Source of the DNA: Heliocidaris erythrogramma
Lineage: Eukaryota; Echinodermata; Echinoidea; Camarodonta; Echinometridae
Direction: 5' to 3'
Assembly (NCBI GenBank): GCA_025617745.1
Contig: CM046856.1
Coordinates: forward strand, 36,450,208 to 36,514,207
DNA: 64,000 bases
Translations under genes and position numbers: made by a program
The notes under the pieces: generated by a model
What the model saw: only the letters and a program-made list of their open reading frames with translations
The model's database searches: none
Told to the model about the DNA's origin: nothing
Shown: piece by piece, positions 1 to 13,900 of the stretch
How the letters are laid out: each line of letters starts with the position of its first letter
Numbering within the stretch: the first letter of the stretch is position 1

Positions 1-354
1 GCATTACTACTCACTTCCCTACATACATACACATCAGTGGGACTAAAAGTCTGCTGCATCTGGCTAGTCCAAAAAAATGTATAGACATGTTCCTGTAGTC
101 CCATTTTCAATTAGTAGTTGGTACTGCATTAATTGGTCCAATATCCTATTTGGGCACTAAACCCAGGAGCTTGTTTCAGTCTTTTTTCAATCTTTAATGT
201 TTTTGGTTCTATATTCCATTATATGGGATTAGTGCTTCATTTAATGTTATGATTACTTATAAGATTAAGGATATGGTTTGATTTCATTAACCCACAGCTA
301 GGACTTGGAGTCAAAGGACCATAGGGCACAATTTTTAATGTAGAAAATATATGT

Positions 355-442
355 TCAGCAGCAGCAGAAGTAGTATTAGCAGCAATTGAAGTAATGAAAG
401 CAGCAGTACCAGCAGAGGTAGTAGTAGTATTACCAGTAGTAC

Positions 443-494
<52 letters not shown>

Positions 495-512
495 TGTAAT
501 AGCAGTTGCAGT
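355..512 (+). repeat. AGT/AGC trinucleotide microsatellite
   Basis: Pure AGT runs from about 440 to 494, with mixed AGC/AGT before it. Confidence 0.95.
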
Positions 513-584
513 AGCCTTATCATAATTGTATACTAGGCCCGGGACGTTTTCAACTTCCGGTTGACGGCAGTAACGCTCACTCTA

Positions 585-1205
585 GTCTAGTAAAGTTACT
601 TCCAAACACAAGACGAAATGGGATCAAAATGATTACCAAAACAATGAAATAAATATCAAACTGACAATTACTAGACATGATTACCGTATGGTAATGTACC
701 TTACTTGGTTTAGCAAAAAAATTAGGGGAGTAGAAAATCACAATGATAGTAAATTCGAAGGTTAATTTCATATTAAACGTCGAAACAATCGAGTAACAAC
801 ACACATGCGCAAACACAAGGGGAAAAAAGCCACAAACTCCAAGACAAAATAGGATCACAAGGACTCCCCCAAAAACAAATAATATCACACAAGAGACACT
901 TATGACACAAGTTTACCGTAAAGTGATGGTATTTTATATTTTCAAACAAGTTTGTAAGGGTCAATGAAATTGGAGTGAAATGATATTCGAAGGTTAAAAA
1001 TAATTCTTACTTTATTGTACACCTCGAAGGAAAAATTCAAGCCACAGTGCGCATGCGCTAATACAAGCAAAGAAGCCACAGAATACCAGACGAAATAGGA
1101 TCACAAAGACTATCAAAACAAAAAACAAATAATATCACAGAGACAGCTATAACACAGGATTATTTTAAAGTGACGATTTTTATTTTGCAACAATCTAACA
1201 TATTT
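585..1205. repeat. Three diverged tandem units of about 230-250 bp
   Basis: The phrase ACGAAATAGGATCACAAAGA and the following ACAAATAATATCA recur near 613, 842 and 1090 with growing divergence in the first copy. GCGCATGCGC or a near form precedes it in the two later units. No gene seen. Confidence 0.75.
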
Positions 1206-1569
1206 GAAGAATTAACAATCATCTTACTCCATATCGGAGCTGCACTAGCTAGCCCCAACACACGGGCACAGAGCTCTGCACAGACAGTAGCAAGCTAGGC
1301 CCCTGTGTATCGCCATGATCGTACCGGGTGACTACCATAGGGTGACTACTACTCCTGATTGTGGCCGACCGGCTTGTGTGTTTCATTGTCGATGTAACGC
1401 CATAACTCTTTTACTTTCGTGTATTTTTTTTACTTTTCATGGCACATTTTGGACCTCTGTTGTATTATTTTAGCAAGTAAAATGCCTCTTAATTTACGCC
1501 TTTTATGTGCTTATCGTCTGTTATGCAGTATTTTTTTGTTATAAAGATCATTTTTGTCATGATGCTTTA

Positions 1570-1690
1570 GGTAATCGAATGTCCAAATCACTATTCGTCA
1601 TTGGACGAATATTCGAATAGTGAGAAAAGTGGTATTCGATTACCGATCGGCGGTAAGCTATTCGAATAATTCGAATATTCGAATATTATT
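1570..1690. repeat. TTCGAAT-rich nested inverted repeats
   Basis: GGTAATCGAAT (1570) and ATTCGATTACC (1634) are inverse. Between and after are TGTCCAA/TTGGACGAA and many TTCGAAT/ATTCGAA words. Function unknown. Confidence 0.7.
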
Positions 1691-2427
1691 CCCAGGCCTA
1701 TTGTATACATACATCATGCTCAAGTTCATATCAGCAGCACAGCGTTGTGACCCTAATGTCAGCACTGTCCGTGTGTGGTCCGTGCATCCCATCATTGACT
1801 CACAATACCCAAGATGTCACAAGGGTGTCTTGTCCAAGTAGCAAGACTATAGCTACATGATACAAAGTGCTGTCGGCACACAGCCGAAGCATCAGTGGCT
1901 TGAGCAGCTGTATGAACTGGCTTGCTAGACGAGGGATGACATTTGCTCTCACACTAGCAGATGGGTGCAAGCATGTCTTATTCAATGTATGTACTGCAAT
2001 GTACTAAAATCTAATACATAAACTGCAATCCAGGTACATGTAGCTTAGACTGAGGTCAGCTGGTAATGTAAAGCGCTAACAGACGTTGCTGTATAAATCA
2101 AGAATATTATTACTATCCTCATCGTCATAATTAATGTTCTTCTAAACAGAGTTACTCATCAATAAGTACATGTATGCTTTAATTAAATCTTTTTTAAAGC
2201 AATTAATGGAAATCTACAATGAATTATTAAATAGCTCTACATATTTATATTTAAATTAGTACACAATTTTCGCGATGAGCAGCAGTAAATGCTACTGCAA
2301 ACCTGTGGATCTGCATTAGAAATTTTCATTACTTATCACGCATTTTCCTATTCCGACCAAGCCTGCTGAAGTAATTCTATTACTTTGAGTGATGCGGTGT
2401 CAACTGACAGTATTTCACTTCGAAGTA

Positions 2428-2602
2428 CAGTGGAACCTCTTTATAAAGAACGCTGTTAGAACAAAAACTCGTTATAACAAGGTAATTTTGCCAGTCCCAC
2501 TTATTGGTATTCTATTGTTTTTAGCTCTGATATTGCAAGGTTTCGATATAAAGAGGTAATTTCTTTAGTCCCAAGGAGTTTGTTATAGCGAGGTTTCCAT
2601 TG
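2428..2602. mobile_element. Miniature inverted-repeat element, CAGTGGAACCTC ends
   Basis: The left CAGTGGAACCTCTTTATAA and right TTATAGCGAGGTTTCCATTG are inverted copies. TA precedes the left end. The ends resemble Tc1/mariner-type miniature elements. No coding capacity. Confidence 0.72.
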
Positions 2603-2861
2603 TGGCATGCTCAATAAGAAGAAACAACCAAATTGACAGGTACTTTAAACTAGATAATTTATACCCTGCACTTAATGTCCTTCTAATGAGAGGAAATCAT
2701 TACTCTGTAATTGTCAAGAGGGGAAATAATTCAATGCTCACACTAACCAATCACCCTGATATACTCACTAAACCATTAACCACAATTTGGTTTATAACTA
2801 CCATCATAGGGGATTAGCAGTAATCCATATTTAAAAGAAACATATTTAACAGAAGCTCCAT

Positions 2862-2884
2862 CCCCCCCCCCCCCCCCCCCCCCC
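2862..2884 (+). repeat. Poly-C run of 23
   Basis: Uninterrupted C run in AT-rich sequence. Confidence 0.97.
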
Positions 2885-3451
2885 ACCAAAGAAAATTAAT
2901 CATCAATATAACACACTCATCCGAGTGCATTACCATTTTAATCATTTTGCATTTGCATTTACTTATAAATGTAAAAGCAATATTTTCTTACACAAATTTG
3001 TATGAATGTTATTGTGTTGTTTGTTTGTTGTTTTTTTGGGTTTGTTTTTGTTTTTTTTTTGGGGGGGGGGGGGGTTGCAGAAAATACAAGCTGACTTTAT
3101 AATAGTCTGGTTACAGACACGCATAGTTGAGTGTGTTTTGGACTACTATAAAGTTACATAGCAGTGCAATATATCTAATCAGCAAATGAATATTTGTGCA
3201 TTGTGTGTTTCACAACAGGTAGAAATTGAAATCCATGTTACCTGATAAAATGTAAGAAAATAGGCAAACATGATCCAAATGACATACATGTAGAGGCACC
3301 ACAAAACCATCAAATTTCTTTTTTATAAATCATTGTATGTATTTCATAAATATGTATCTTACACCTAAAAGACAACCATCCAGCTATCTAGTTAATGCCC
3401 TTTATATACAGAAACATGTAATAAGGTTTTTTATACTGGTAACCTTTTAAC

Positions 3452-3746
3452 GGGTGCCGTGGTCAAGTGGATACATCACCGGACTGTGGATCACATGGTG
3501 CACAGTTCAAATCTCGCCGCGGCGCTAATGTCCCGTGGCAAGACATTCATCTACATTTGCCACTCTCTACCCAGGTGAAGTAAATGGGTACCCGGTAGCA
3601 AGAAATTCCTTGAATGCCTTAGCGCCTACCATGGCGGCTCGGCTAAAGCCGGAGTAATAATGTGATACTTTGCATTAAGCGCAGTAGAGTATATTTGTAT
3701 AGTAGCTGCGCTACATAAATGGACTTATTATTATTATTATTATTAC
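3452..3746 (+). mobile_element. tRNA-derived SINE with TTA-repeat tail
   Basis: An A box TGGTCAAGTGG is at 3460 and a B box AGTTCAAATCT at 3504, in a tRNA-like head. The body follows and ends GCTGCGCTACATAAATGGAC then (TTA)n. A tail of this type is usual for SINEs mobilised by a LINE partner. No coding capacity. Confidence 0.8.
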
Positions 3747-4579
3747 ATCACATTTTATTGTGGAAGAGCAAAACAAGTATGGCCTACACCCTTCATTTTC
3801 TAACATAAAACAATTTTTAAATACACTGAGCATCCTAATCAACGTTGAAGGAAAGCTTTCCACATTAACCTTATATAACCTTTTTTCTGTATAATTAGAG
3901 TTAACAAGATGAATGCGACTGCATCTCCTATATGCCTCCACCTAAATTCAGTTAAGTTCATGGCTCAACTGTTCTTGAAATATTGTGATATCCCGAATAA
4001 AAAACCTTTGACCCAACAACCCCAAGAGAATACATTTTATTTAGAAATTACTTGTGTAGGACAAAGGAAAAGTATAATAAATGGGGTAAAACATGCATCA
4101 GATTTTAAGTCTTCTTATATGCCATTTATGGGTGACCAGCCACAGGGGAATGTTACAGAATAGGTGGCATGGTAGGGTTAATATTGTTTTGTAATGCAGC
4201 TTTCACACATTCAAGGATCACTACACAGATGAACACGCAGTGTCACTATTCCATGTCATTTCCTGTTTCACCATGTATACGCTGGACGAGCCTCCAGCTT
4301 GATCATTGGTGCACCGGCATTGTAAAGATGATCCGGGGGAAACACTAAACATGAGCAATTTTTCACCCCAGAGCACATGGATGAAAACTATCCGCATTAC
4401 TCTTGGTACATGTACGTACAATGTACCTCCGTGTAGCCATGGAACACCTCCAGGAGTCTCTGTGTAGTCACAAGAGCTTCGTGTTGCGACCAGCATCCTC
4501 CACAGATGAAAACTAGATGAATTCTCCACCCTTGCCAGATCAGAAATATATCCCACATTCATGTTGATTTGTTTTAAAT

Positions 4580-5152
4580 TTTGATTGTTAATTGACCTCT
4601 TTGACGTTTGACCTTACACCTAAACCCCAAAACCTGAACACAATATCTCCTCCTCATCATATCTCAACTATTTTATGACAACAAAGGTAAAAATACCACA
4701 AGTTTCACATACACCTGTATAATGACCTCTATGACCTTTGTCCTTTGACCTACATATCCCAAAATCTAATCAGATCGTCTTTCTATGGTGATACATACTA
4801 GTACCAGTTTGAAGTTCATACCTCAAATGGTTCTTGAGTTATCGTGAGAACGAGGCTAACACCTGAAATTTCAGAAATTGGCCTCTGTGACCTTTGACCT
4901 TTAACCTACGTACCTCAAAATCTAATCAGATCGTCTTCCTATAATGATACATGCTAGCACCAAGATTGAAGTTCATACCTCAAATGGTTCTTAAGTTATC
5001 ACTAGAATGAGGCTAACACCTGCAATTTCAGAAATTGGCCTTTGTGACCTTGACCTTTGACCTACGTACCCCAAAATCTAATCAGATCATCTTCCTAGCA
5101 CCAAGTTTGAAGTTCATACCTCATGTGATTCTTGAGTTTTCGCTAGAACGAG
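4580..5152 (+). repeat. Tandem units of about 150 bp, TGACCTTTGACC family
   Basis: Units starting near 4580 (diverged), 4728, 4882 and 5037 share TGACCTTTGACCTAC, CAAAATCTAATCAGATCGTC, TTGAAGTTCATACCTCA and AATTTCAGAAATTGGCC. The last unit runs into a GGAC repeat and a hairpin. Confidence 0.88.
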
Positions 5153-5157
5153 AAAGC

Positions 5158-5232
5158 AGGACGGACGGACGGATGGACGGACAACCTGAAAACATAATGC
5201 CTCCAGCACCACCTTCGGTGGGCGGAGGCATA
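5158..5232 (+). repeat. GGAC repeat and terminal hairpin closing the tandem array
   Basis: (GGAC)n at 5161-5182 is followed by ATGCCTCC...GGAGGCAT with an inner CCACC-TTC-GGTGG stem (5197-5232). Array, GGAC tract and hairpin in this order look like one unclassified mobile element. An end hairpin recalls Helitrons, but no CTRR end or 5' TC is evident. Confidence 0.7.
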
Positions 5233-5649
5233 AAAAATTGTACCGGTATATGTTGAACCCAGTCGCCTAGGGAATAAATACTGGGTTACACAATCCAATC
5301 AGAGAATACACAGTTTCACCAGAGATGGCAGAGTCGATGCACCGTCAACCCAGTAAAATAATGTGTATCTCCGTGAAAGGACAGTGAAAAGGATTCTGTG
5401 CTCTTCTGTGTGCTCCAGGTCCACTGCAGGAGTTTTACCAGCGTTGCGGCCTTGCGTATCTGTATAGACATCATACTTTTTACTCTATTCAGAACATATT
5501 CACGCTGGCACTATGACGAAAACACAGTGGTGCCCACCAGAACACCGCAGATGTTGTCATCCTTAAACAGATATCGATATAAACAAGATATTACCGCACT
5601 AATTATGATAATGCAAGAATCTTCTGCCCTCCTACATAAAAATAAAATG

Positions 5650-8600
5650 TAAGGCCTCATGGGTAACCCTTCCACTCACATGTATCATTCTGAAAGAGAA
5701 AAACAAGTACACCCAGGCTGAGTATGCCCAATGGTTTCAAAATTGGACATTACAGCTGAATGAATATGACTGAATAAAAAAATATGTTGTATTATATGTT
5801 TATGTTTTCTATTATTTGTATCTAGCACAATATACCTTTAAAAGGTGTACTATCTTTGCAGTGTTTATATTAAATTTGCTTTAAAAGTACCAGTATATTC
5901 TCCCGAGGCCTGAAAGGAGAGGGAGACTGCTGGAATTTGTTGTACTTTTTCTTCGAAAAATATAACAATTTCCAGCCCTGATGAAGTGTTCTATCTCTAT
6001 TGGGGGGCTGCGGCCATTTATCTCTTATTGTTGACTGCTAAGTACTTGTATGATAAGTACATACGTGTGTACCTTCATAGAGATATGCACACCATTTCGG
6101 TACTAATGTCAAGATCATTGTCACAACCCCATAATCATGGTTAGAGTAATGTTGAATCATAGGCTAATGATTCAGACTCTTTCTAGCAGACAATTTTAAA
6201 CTTTTGTTTTCACCGTCAAAATTTGGAAGATTTCCAAAGGATTTTATAGAATCACTGTGTAAATGTAGCCAAAGTTATCTGATTGTATTATACTGTAGAA
6301 GTATTTCCTTTTTTTTTTTTGTTTTTTTTTTTGGGGGGGGTGTTTTTTTTGTGGTTATCTTTGCAGCTAAAAAAGTTTGGGACTTACACATATAGTATAA
6401 TACTGAATTATTTCATTTGAGCAAGTTAAAGGTTCTCTGTATACCTTTGGCAAAATTTAAGGCCCATTTAAAGTTGAAGTAGCAAAATGGAAATTATAAT
6501 TAACTTGTTAAAAAGCATCTCATATTGTTTGAAGTGTAGTGAAATATACATGTGCTTGAAATTTAAAAACATATTTTTTTCTCAAATATACTGTACACTG
6601 TATAATTTATTTATCCACAATTTCACAAGAGAAAATGTGACGATCAACTTTGAACGATCATACCATTCCAACCATCTAAATGATACCACATATGGAGGAT
6701 GCTGTAGTACAGTCCCACCCATACGCTTTTAAAGGTCTGATATTTCACCCTACACTGGGGGCTGTGAGCAATGATTGTCAAGTCTTATTGCCAGAAAAAT
6801 GGATGGTTGTGCAATGGCGAATTTGAGTCTGAAGGCTTTGGCCTTGGCACATTGTGTCAGCATGATTGGGAGAGTCACGTAGCCAGCTAGCTGGCGGACG
6901 GCCATACAAGCTCCTGCTCTCCAGTACTTCACACTTACACACAACATCACACCTACAGCGCAGAAAGTACGTTATGGTTGATCGCATCAGTATGAAAAAC
7001 ATAATGAATGTTTTATTCAGAAAATAGCTGGCAGGCTTTATGGATATACTACCGCAAGTATATCCATGCAGGCTCTAAGCTAGTAAATGTTTTAAATACA
7101 CCTTACCATTGAATGTAATTTAATGCAAATTGCAGAGCTGTATTAAGTTATCAACCTAACATGATACACCTTCTACATGTAAACACAATTGCTTCACAAC
7201 TGCATACATGTGCATTATACTGTATGTTCTACTCTTTAATGTATTCATAAATATTTCTGTAATAATTAAAAGCAACTTATAACCAAAATTCTTAATTACC
7301 TTTACATTTTTTTGGTTCTTCTAGACTATTATGACATGAAAAGAAAAAGTGATCAACCAACAGACATGCATCATGGTGGGGGCCATCTTGATTATTGGTT
7401 TCAATGTCGAAGATAGAACCTTGAAATCTGACGGAAATGAAAATCATGAACTACATTTACATGTACGTCAATAATTTGTTTGTTGACATGTAGACTGGAA
7501 AAAAAAACTGTTTTCATTTGACATGATGGAGGTTGATTGCTCAAATATATAATGTTGTACATGTAGTTTCTATAAGCCCCTTGGGAACAGGCATAGATTA
7601 ATGTGTCATTTGCAATCCGTCTCTTAATAATTGTACATTTTTGCAGTGCATACTTGTGATAACCTGACAATGTGTATAATACCAGTTACCATATAACTTG
7701 TCTGCGGGAATGCATAAAAAAAAACATTCGCTTACATGCTAGATGAAGAACAGATTATCCTAGGGAGGGCATCTAATAAAAATTGTTGCAAACTTTACAG
7801 GCCATACCCACATTTGAATTATGTGCCATAATTGCCCTCCAGTACACTTCAACGATCCCACTGCCATTTGATTTTAAAAGAAAATCACAAAAGCATTATA
7901 TGAAGGTACACAATTGTAAACATGTTCAATTTTCCCATAAGAGGTTCTGGATAAGATGCATGTATATGTACATGTAATTATAAATACATATACTTAAATC
8001 AAGATCGTTGGGTATTGTAATAATTCCCTTTGGATAAAAGCCCAAATTGGCTTCAAATCAGGGAAAACTTGTATGACTGGTCAGGCATTGCCACACTTTT
8101 AAACTGATTTTTCCTACAATACCAAAGTTGATTTTGTAGTTCAATGTATCCATTAAAACCTCAATAAGGAAGATATTGCAATATATTTCTTAAATAATCA
8201 AATCACGGGGCAATAGTATGCTGTGTGATGGGCGAGAACAATGCATTTGGTCTACCAAAGGCAAATTACATTTTGACATTTTCAAGCCTAATATTCATAT
8301 CAATAATTGATGAAAGTTTTGTTTTGTTATAAAATAGATTACTAGTTTGTAACTGGTAAGAAGCCCCTATTGCTCCCTCCCCTGCAATCTCTCATAGATT
8401 GAACTTGAAATATGAGGCCTACAAACAATTCCCTCTTAGAGTATGACTGAATTCATAGTCAGAAACTGGAGCAAGACAAGAGCAAAAACATTTTTCAAAC
8501 TTATTTTTTGTCAACATGATGGTCCCTAACATCTTTGCATCATATGATAAATTTTCTATCAATTTTAATCTTACTGTTATTTTTTTTTTTTTTGATTGAA

Positions 8601-9800
8601 AAAAGGACTTCAAAGGCTCAATACAAAGTCTATTTCATAACCCTAATCTCCATCTCTTCACCATTTTCTTCCCTTTGATGCATACATAATGCTCCTTCAA
8701 CAATGCTACATCTTCATTAACACCTGTTTCACAAGATGACAATGTCATATTGTATAATTGTCCAGAAACACAAGTTTCTCTACCCTGAACTAATAATTAG
8801 AGTGGAACCCAGTCATTCATAAATTTCATAATCACATATGACAAGAAGTGTCCATCCACGAAGCAAAAAGAAAAAGAAAAAGGGCAGCTACCCTTGGCAA
8901 CTTAGTTCAATGCACTGCCCTTCTCAATCGGCTGCACTTTTGGGCGCTATTGTCTGCTCTATTGGTCAATTCACCAGTGGAAAGGGAGCGAGAAGAGAAA
9001 GCGGCAGAGAGCAGGGCAGAGAAAATGAGCGCAGCCCCTCAAAAGATGTGTGCACACGTCTTCTGAATGTATATTTGCCTTCATTCTGTGGTAATATGCA
9101 GATGCCGCAGTAAACAAGAGGGGTAGATGTGGACAGCACAGCCAGCACCAGCATTCAAAGCATAGCGCTGAAATCATTGGATAGAAAGAGGGGAGAGAAA
9201 AGTACAAGTGTTTGTGGGAGGCAGGAGAAGGTTGCGGACGTAATAGCCAGATTGATACATCTTTCTAGTAATATCGTATGTAGGCCTTACTATCAATATT
9301 TTGCCACGTACATGTACATGCAGGCCCGGATGTTCCTGCATAATCTTTCCTGCATACTGCAACATTGATAAAACCATATTCACCATGCTTACACATGATT
9401 CCAAGTTTCGATTGTAATTTAGAATCTGCCATCTTCATTTCATCTTACATGTACATTTTAATAAAAATCAAAGTAATTATATTTAGGCTCAGAGTTACAG
9501 TTCTAGCACTATGAGAAAGAAATGAATACAGTCATTTTTTTTTCCCCCCAATAATTTGGGGTTAAATGTTCACAATACATTGCTGGTTTCCAGAATGACC
9601 ATGCGCATACTTCAAATATGCTTATATGCCACTTAGCAAAACCAGCAGGGGAAAAAAGCAGCATTAAAAAAGTATCACTTTCTAAAAAATTCAAAGATTT
9701 ATTCAATTCCTTATCACATCAATCTTGCAGCTTTCGCACATCAGTAAATAAAAACTAAAATGTAACCAACATTTTAAAAATTATGTGCTATATACGCCTA
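5650..9800. other. Non-coding spacer
   Basis: No exon, domain or RNA gene is recognisable on either strand. It contains a T/G homopolymer tract (6308-6355) and CATGTACATG-type words. Short frames show no family features. Confidence 0.6.
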
Positions 9801-9950
9801 CCTATTGCAAAATATATTTGTCCCTCTTAAAGCCATATGACATGAAATATTATAGGGATAAGTAAAACAATCTCTTGCAATATATATTCATCCCTTTTCA
9901 AGCCACATGACATGGAGATGCTTCTACTAAAACTTATTTATTGAAGCAAG

Positions 9951-10268
9951 ATCTACGAAAGGGAAAGAAGAGAGAAGAGAAATTGAAACCTCTTAAAATT
10001 TGAAGATGCCGCTAAAGGCATTGAAATTCAACAAGTTTCAAGTGAAAGGATACAAGAGAAAGTAACAACTAAAATATAGGATGAATCTCTATAGGACCTT
10101 TATGACTGCTAAAAAAGCTTTAAGCTCTACGGAAGAGGGATAGAAGAGAAATTGAAACCTCTTAAAACATGAAGATGCAGCTATTATGGCAGTGAAATTC
10201 AACGAGTTTCAAGCGAACAAGAGAAAGTAACACAGGACCTTTATGACTGCTAAAAGAGCTTTAAGCTG
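9951..10268 (+). repeat. Tandem duplication, unit about 140-180 bp
   Basis: Two copies share GAAATTGAAACCTCTTAAAA, GAAATTCAAC(A/G)AGTTTCAAG, CAAGAGAAAGTAAC and AGGACCTTTATGACTGCTAA. The second lacks about 30 bp. A separate small duplication lies just left (9808-9857 and 9872-9917). Confidence 0.88.
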
Positions 10269-10379
10269 ATCAATGCTGTCATGGAATTATGCTACCTTCA
10301 GCACCCAAACTTCAATAACAAATCTGACTTCAAGTCCATGAACGAGAAAGATAGAGGATCATCTTGCTGGATGTTCATG

Positions 10380-10665
10380 ATGTTCATGACGATGATGAAA
10401 ATCAATTGTAATTGTGTTCACAGTTCTGTGATGATGATGATTGTGATGATGTTTAAGTTGATGGCATTAGTGATGTGATGGTAATGGTGATAAAGGTTTT
10501 GATAAATAAAAAATGAAGATCAAACTGATAGTGACGATGATAATGATCATTTTGATGGTGACAAAATGGTGATGATGATCATGATCATGATGATGGTGAT
10601 GGTGATGATGATCATGATAATGGAGATTATGATGATGGTGATGGTGATGATGATGATGATGATGA
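10380..10665 (+). repeat. GAT-rich imperfect microsatellite
   Basis: GATGATGGTGATGGTGATGA-type sequence with ATCATGATCATGAT interruptions. Confidence 0.9.
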
Positions 10666-10707
10666 TAAGCTCCACTTTCACGCAGGAGTAAAATTCAGCT
10701 ATTTAAA

Positions 10708-10741
10708 GCTGATTAGTTTAAAGAGCTTTAAACTAATCAGC
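10708..10741. repeat. Short palindrome, 16-bp arms
   Basis: GCTGATTAGTTTAAAG and CTTTAAACTAATCAGC flank a 2-bp centre, with weaker pairing outward into TTTAAA. Confidence 0.9.
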
Positions 10742-10999
10742 ATTAAAGTTTATACGATAGCATTCACACAGAGAAAATTTCGGTGCGATCGTTAGAGATT
10801 CACTACTGAATAAAAAGTTTTTCCTTACACTTTATCATGTGAGATGAAAGGTCACTCTTGATATCAGGAACAAATTGAACACAACCAAGATCATGCAAGT
10901 ACACACAGCCTCTAAGCAACATCCCCAAAATCGTAAAGGTCACAGGAGAAATTGTGATGGGGAGATGAGGGAGAGTAATGCCATCCCATGGAAATGCCA

Positions 11000-13900
11000 G
11001 GACCTGCCTATAACATCATTATGTATGAGTGTACTAACATTACCACTGGGCTCTGCCTGAAGATCAGTGGTTGACATGGCAACCCAAATTGATGTGTATC
11101 CCATTCATTGGTATAGTCTGCTCTTCTAGACACTGGTAACAAGTACAACTTCTCTTATTAAAAATCATAGCATATAAAAAAAATTTAAACACATTTTGGT
11201 ACTTGGCAAAGTAAAATCGATTCCTGGTTTCTTTTCCCTCCCACTTCCATTTTTCAGCCTACCTCTATGTCTAGTTTTTTTGTTGTTTTTTTGTTTGTTG
11301 TTGTTGTTGTTGTGGGGGGGGTTCGGGTTGTTTTCCATCATAAAATTCAAATTTTCTTAATATTTGGCATAAAATAAGCAAAATAAATGCGAGTCATGAG
11401 AAATCTATCTACACAATCAAATTTTAAAAAAAATCAATTATACAGTACTTTCAACCTATGTTTAGCCTCTGTAGATCACACAGAAATAAAAACTTATATT
11501 TAGAAAATTTGTGTCGAAATTGTCCCATAGGATTTGTTAGTGAGACAGAATACACTGTACATTAAATACTGAATAACATGGACCCCCCCCCCCCTCCTCA
11601 TTTTTGAAAAATATGAACAAGAAACTAGGATGCACGTTTACTTGGACTCTTTTATTACTTTTCAAATTTTTGACAAGATTGAGATCATAGGTGTTCTGAA
11701 CTTGTTGAGAATGTTGAAAGTAGGTTTGTAGAGACTTTCACAGCAAAAAAACACTGTGTTTGGTTAATGAAAAAATTAAATTTTACTATTACATTTCCAG
11801 AACTTTCATATTATCTGATGCTTTGAAAGGTGTTTCCCACATATATGTAAGCATAATCAAGCTAAAATTGTGCAGATATGGCTGATTAGAAACATTCAAT
11901 GGCAAACAGAACAGCAAAGAGAATTCATTTCATATGTTTCAAATGCTTAAAAAGTCTTCTGTAAGTTGCTTTTCATTCCTCTTCAATAGCCTTGCTTCCA
12001 TACAAAAGAAAGTTCTTTCTAAAGTGTGGAGTTTGCAGACTATTTCCCTCTCAGTGACTTTATCCCTCTCATTGCCAATGTCATATTCTTCCAGGCAGAT
12101 CATTCCTCCCAGTAAATGTGTGAGAGGTGGTAGTGAATAATGCAGTCTCAATTAAAACTATTCCATTGAGAAGAAAGGTAAATCTATTTCACCTGCAAGC
12201 TAGACTAGGAGTTCAAATGGAAGTGTGTCAGCTAACTATTATCCATGTGTAGTATCTACCGGTAGTTAAATTGTGTGATGGAAACATGTTAACAAAGAAG
12301 TCAAACTAGAGAGGATAAGACTCAGACTTGTTTGTGAAATAGCATTTCTTACTCATATATGGTCAAACCTGGGCATAAAGCAACTTAAAGGTATAATTTC
12401 AACTTTATGTGTGTGGTTTTGTTAGGAGATACAATGAAAAGTAAATTTAAATTGTTAGGCCTATACATGTATGCCCTACACCAGGATAATAAGATAACAA
12501 GAAACACAGATTGGTTTTCATTAAAAAGTTATTTTTGTTTTGATTTAATTTTGCAAAGGCTCACTCGGAGGACAAAAACAGAACACAAGTACGACATATC
12601 ACTATCAATATAACAGCATTCAGACACATAAAAACGTCCTATATCCATACAAAAACTCTCTCGTCTGAAAGCGGGGATACATGTAGCAAGGTCACAATGA
12701 TTTTGTTTTAACAAGGCTCCACGATACAAGTTTTTTTTTTAAAGTACATGATTTGGCTCTTGAAGAACATGATACATCAGCATAGTTCATATTGTGAAGT
12801 TGGCCCTTTCGATATAAGTTTGTTGGTTTATAAACTTGACACACCTCTCAGCAACCTCCTATCCTCACCAGACACACCTCTCTCACATAAATCATCAGCT
12901 CCCCTGGAGCAGTCACAGGCACCAATAAATAAAACAGCACCAATGTTTACTACATACATACATGGACTCTGGTAACCTTCACAATATACATGTACATGTA
13001 CATGTGTCGACAGACATTTGCTACCTGTCCATGCAGGATGTCCATCATTTCCTTAACTATCATAAAACATACACAAACCAAGGAAGGATCCAGGATTTTG
13101 TAAAAGACGGGGGGGGGGGGGGGGAACAATTCTGACAATTTTCTAACAGACATCATAAAGGCAATCATATTTTACAGGTGTCTTTGGGTACAAAAAATAT
13201 GAAAGTGGGGCACATTTTGGAGGCTGTGTACTTAAAATGTGCCACTTGGGTCTCGAATGGGGGAATACAGGCTGGGTATGCCCCCTGCCCCTTAATCTGC
13301 CAGTATAACAAGGGATGCAAACATTGAGATTATAGAGACGGAGACAGAAGAATCCACAAAGACATGTGCAAGAAGTAGATTTTTATTGAAAAAAGAAAGA
13401 CAAAGACAAAAGGGGGATTCACATAAAAGATTGGAGATGGAGAACAGGCAAAGAGATGCACGGAGAAACACAGAATGACAGAGAGAGGCACACAAAGAGA
13501 ACTTCCTTTTCAAAAAGGGTACAAGAGATACATTTGTACAGAAAGAGGAGAATAAAGGAATAAAGTTAGAGAGACAATAGATAGGCACCGACAGTATCTA
13601 CACATGAAGAGACACACTGCCAGCAAATGGAAGAGACAGGAAAGAAAGATGGAGACTTCGCTACTTCACCGTCACCATAAATCTCACCAACCAATAGACA
13701 TACCTTCAGGCACTCTGCTTTCTCTGCCTTTCTAACCTTTGCCAACCAGTTGTGATGGATGAGCACGGCTTGCTGAGTTTTATGTCTCTGAGAAGAAAGA
13801 GAAATGGAATGGGGAGGGAAAAAAAACAGTGGATTTGTTAGTTTTTACTATTCATATCCAGTTCATTGAACCTGGAGTTCAACAGGAATAGCCCAGATCC

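Noticed and set aside
335-523. Leucine-rich 62-codon frame
   Set aside because: Encoded by the AGT/AGC repeat; not a membrane protein.
4221-4562. 113-codon minus-strand frame
   Set aside because: No recognisable domain or flanking splice logic, and it adjoins a tandem-repeat array; treated as chance.
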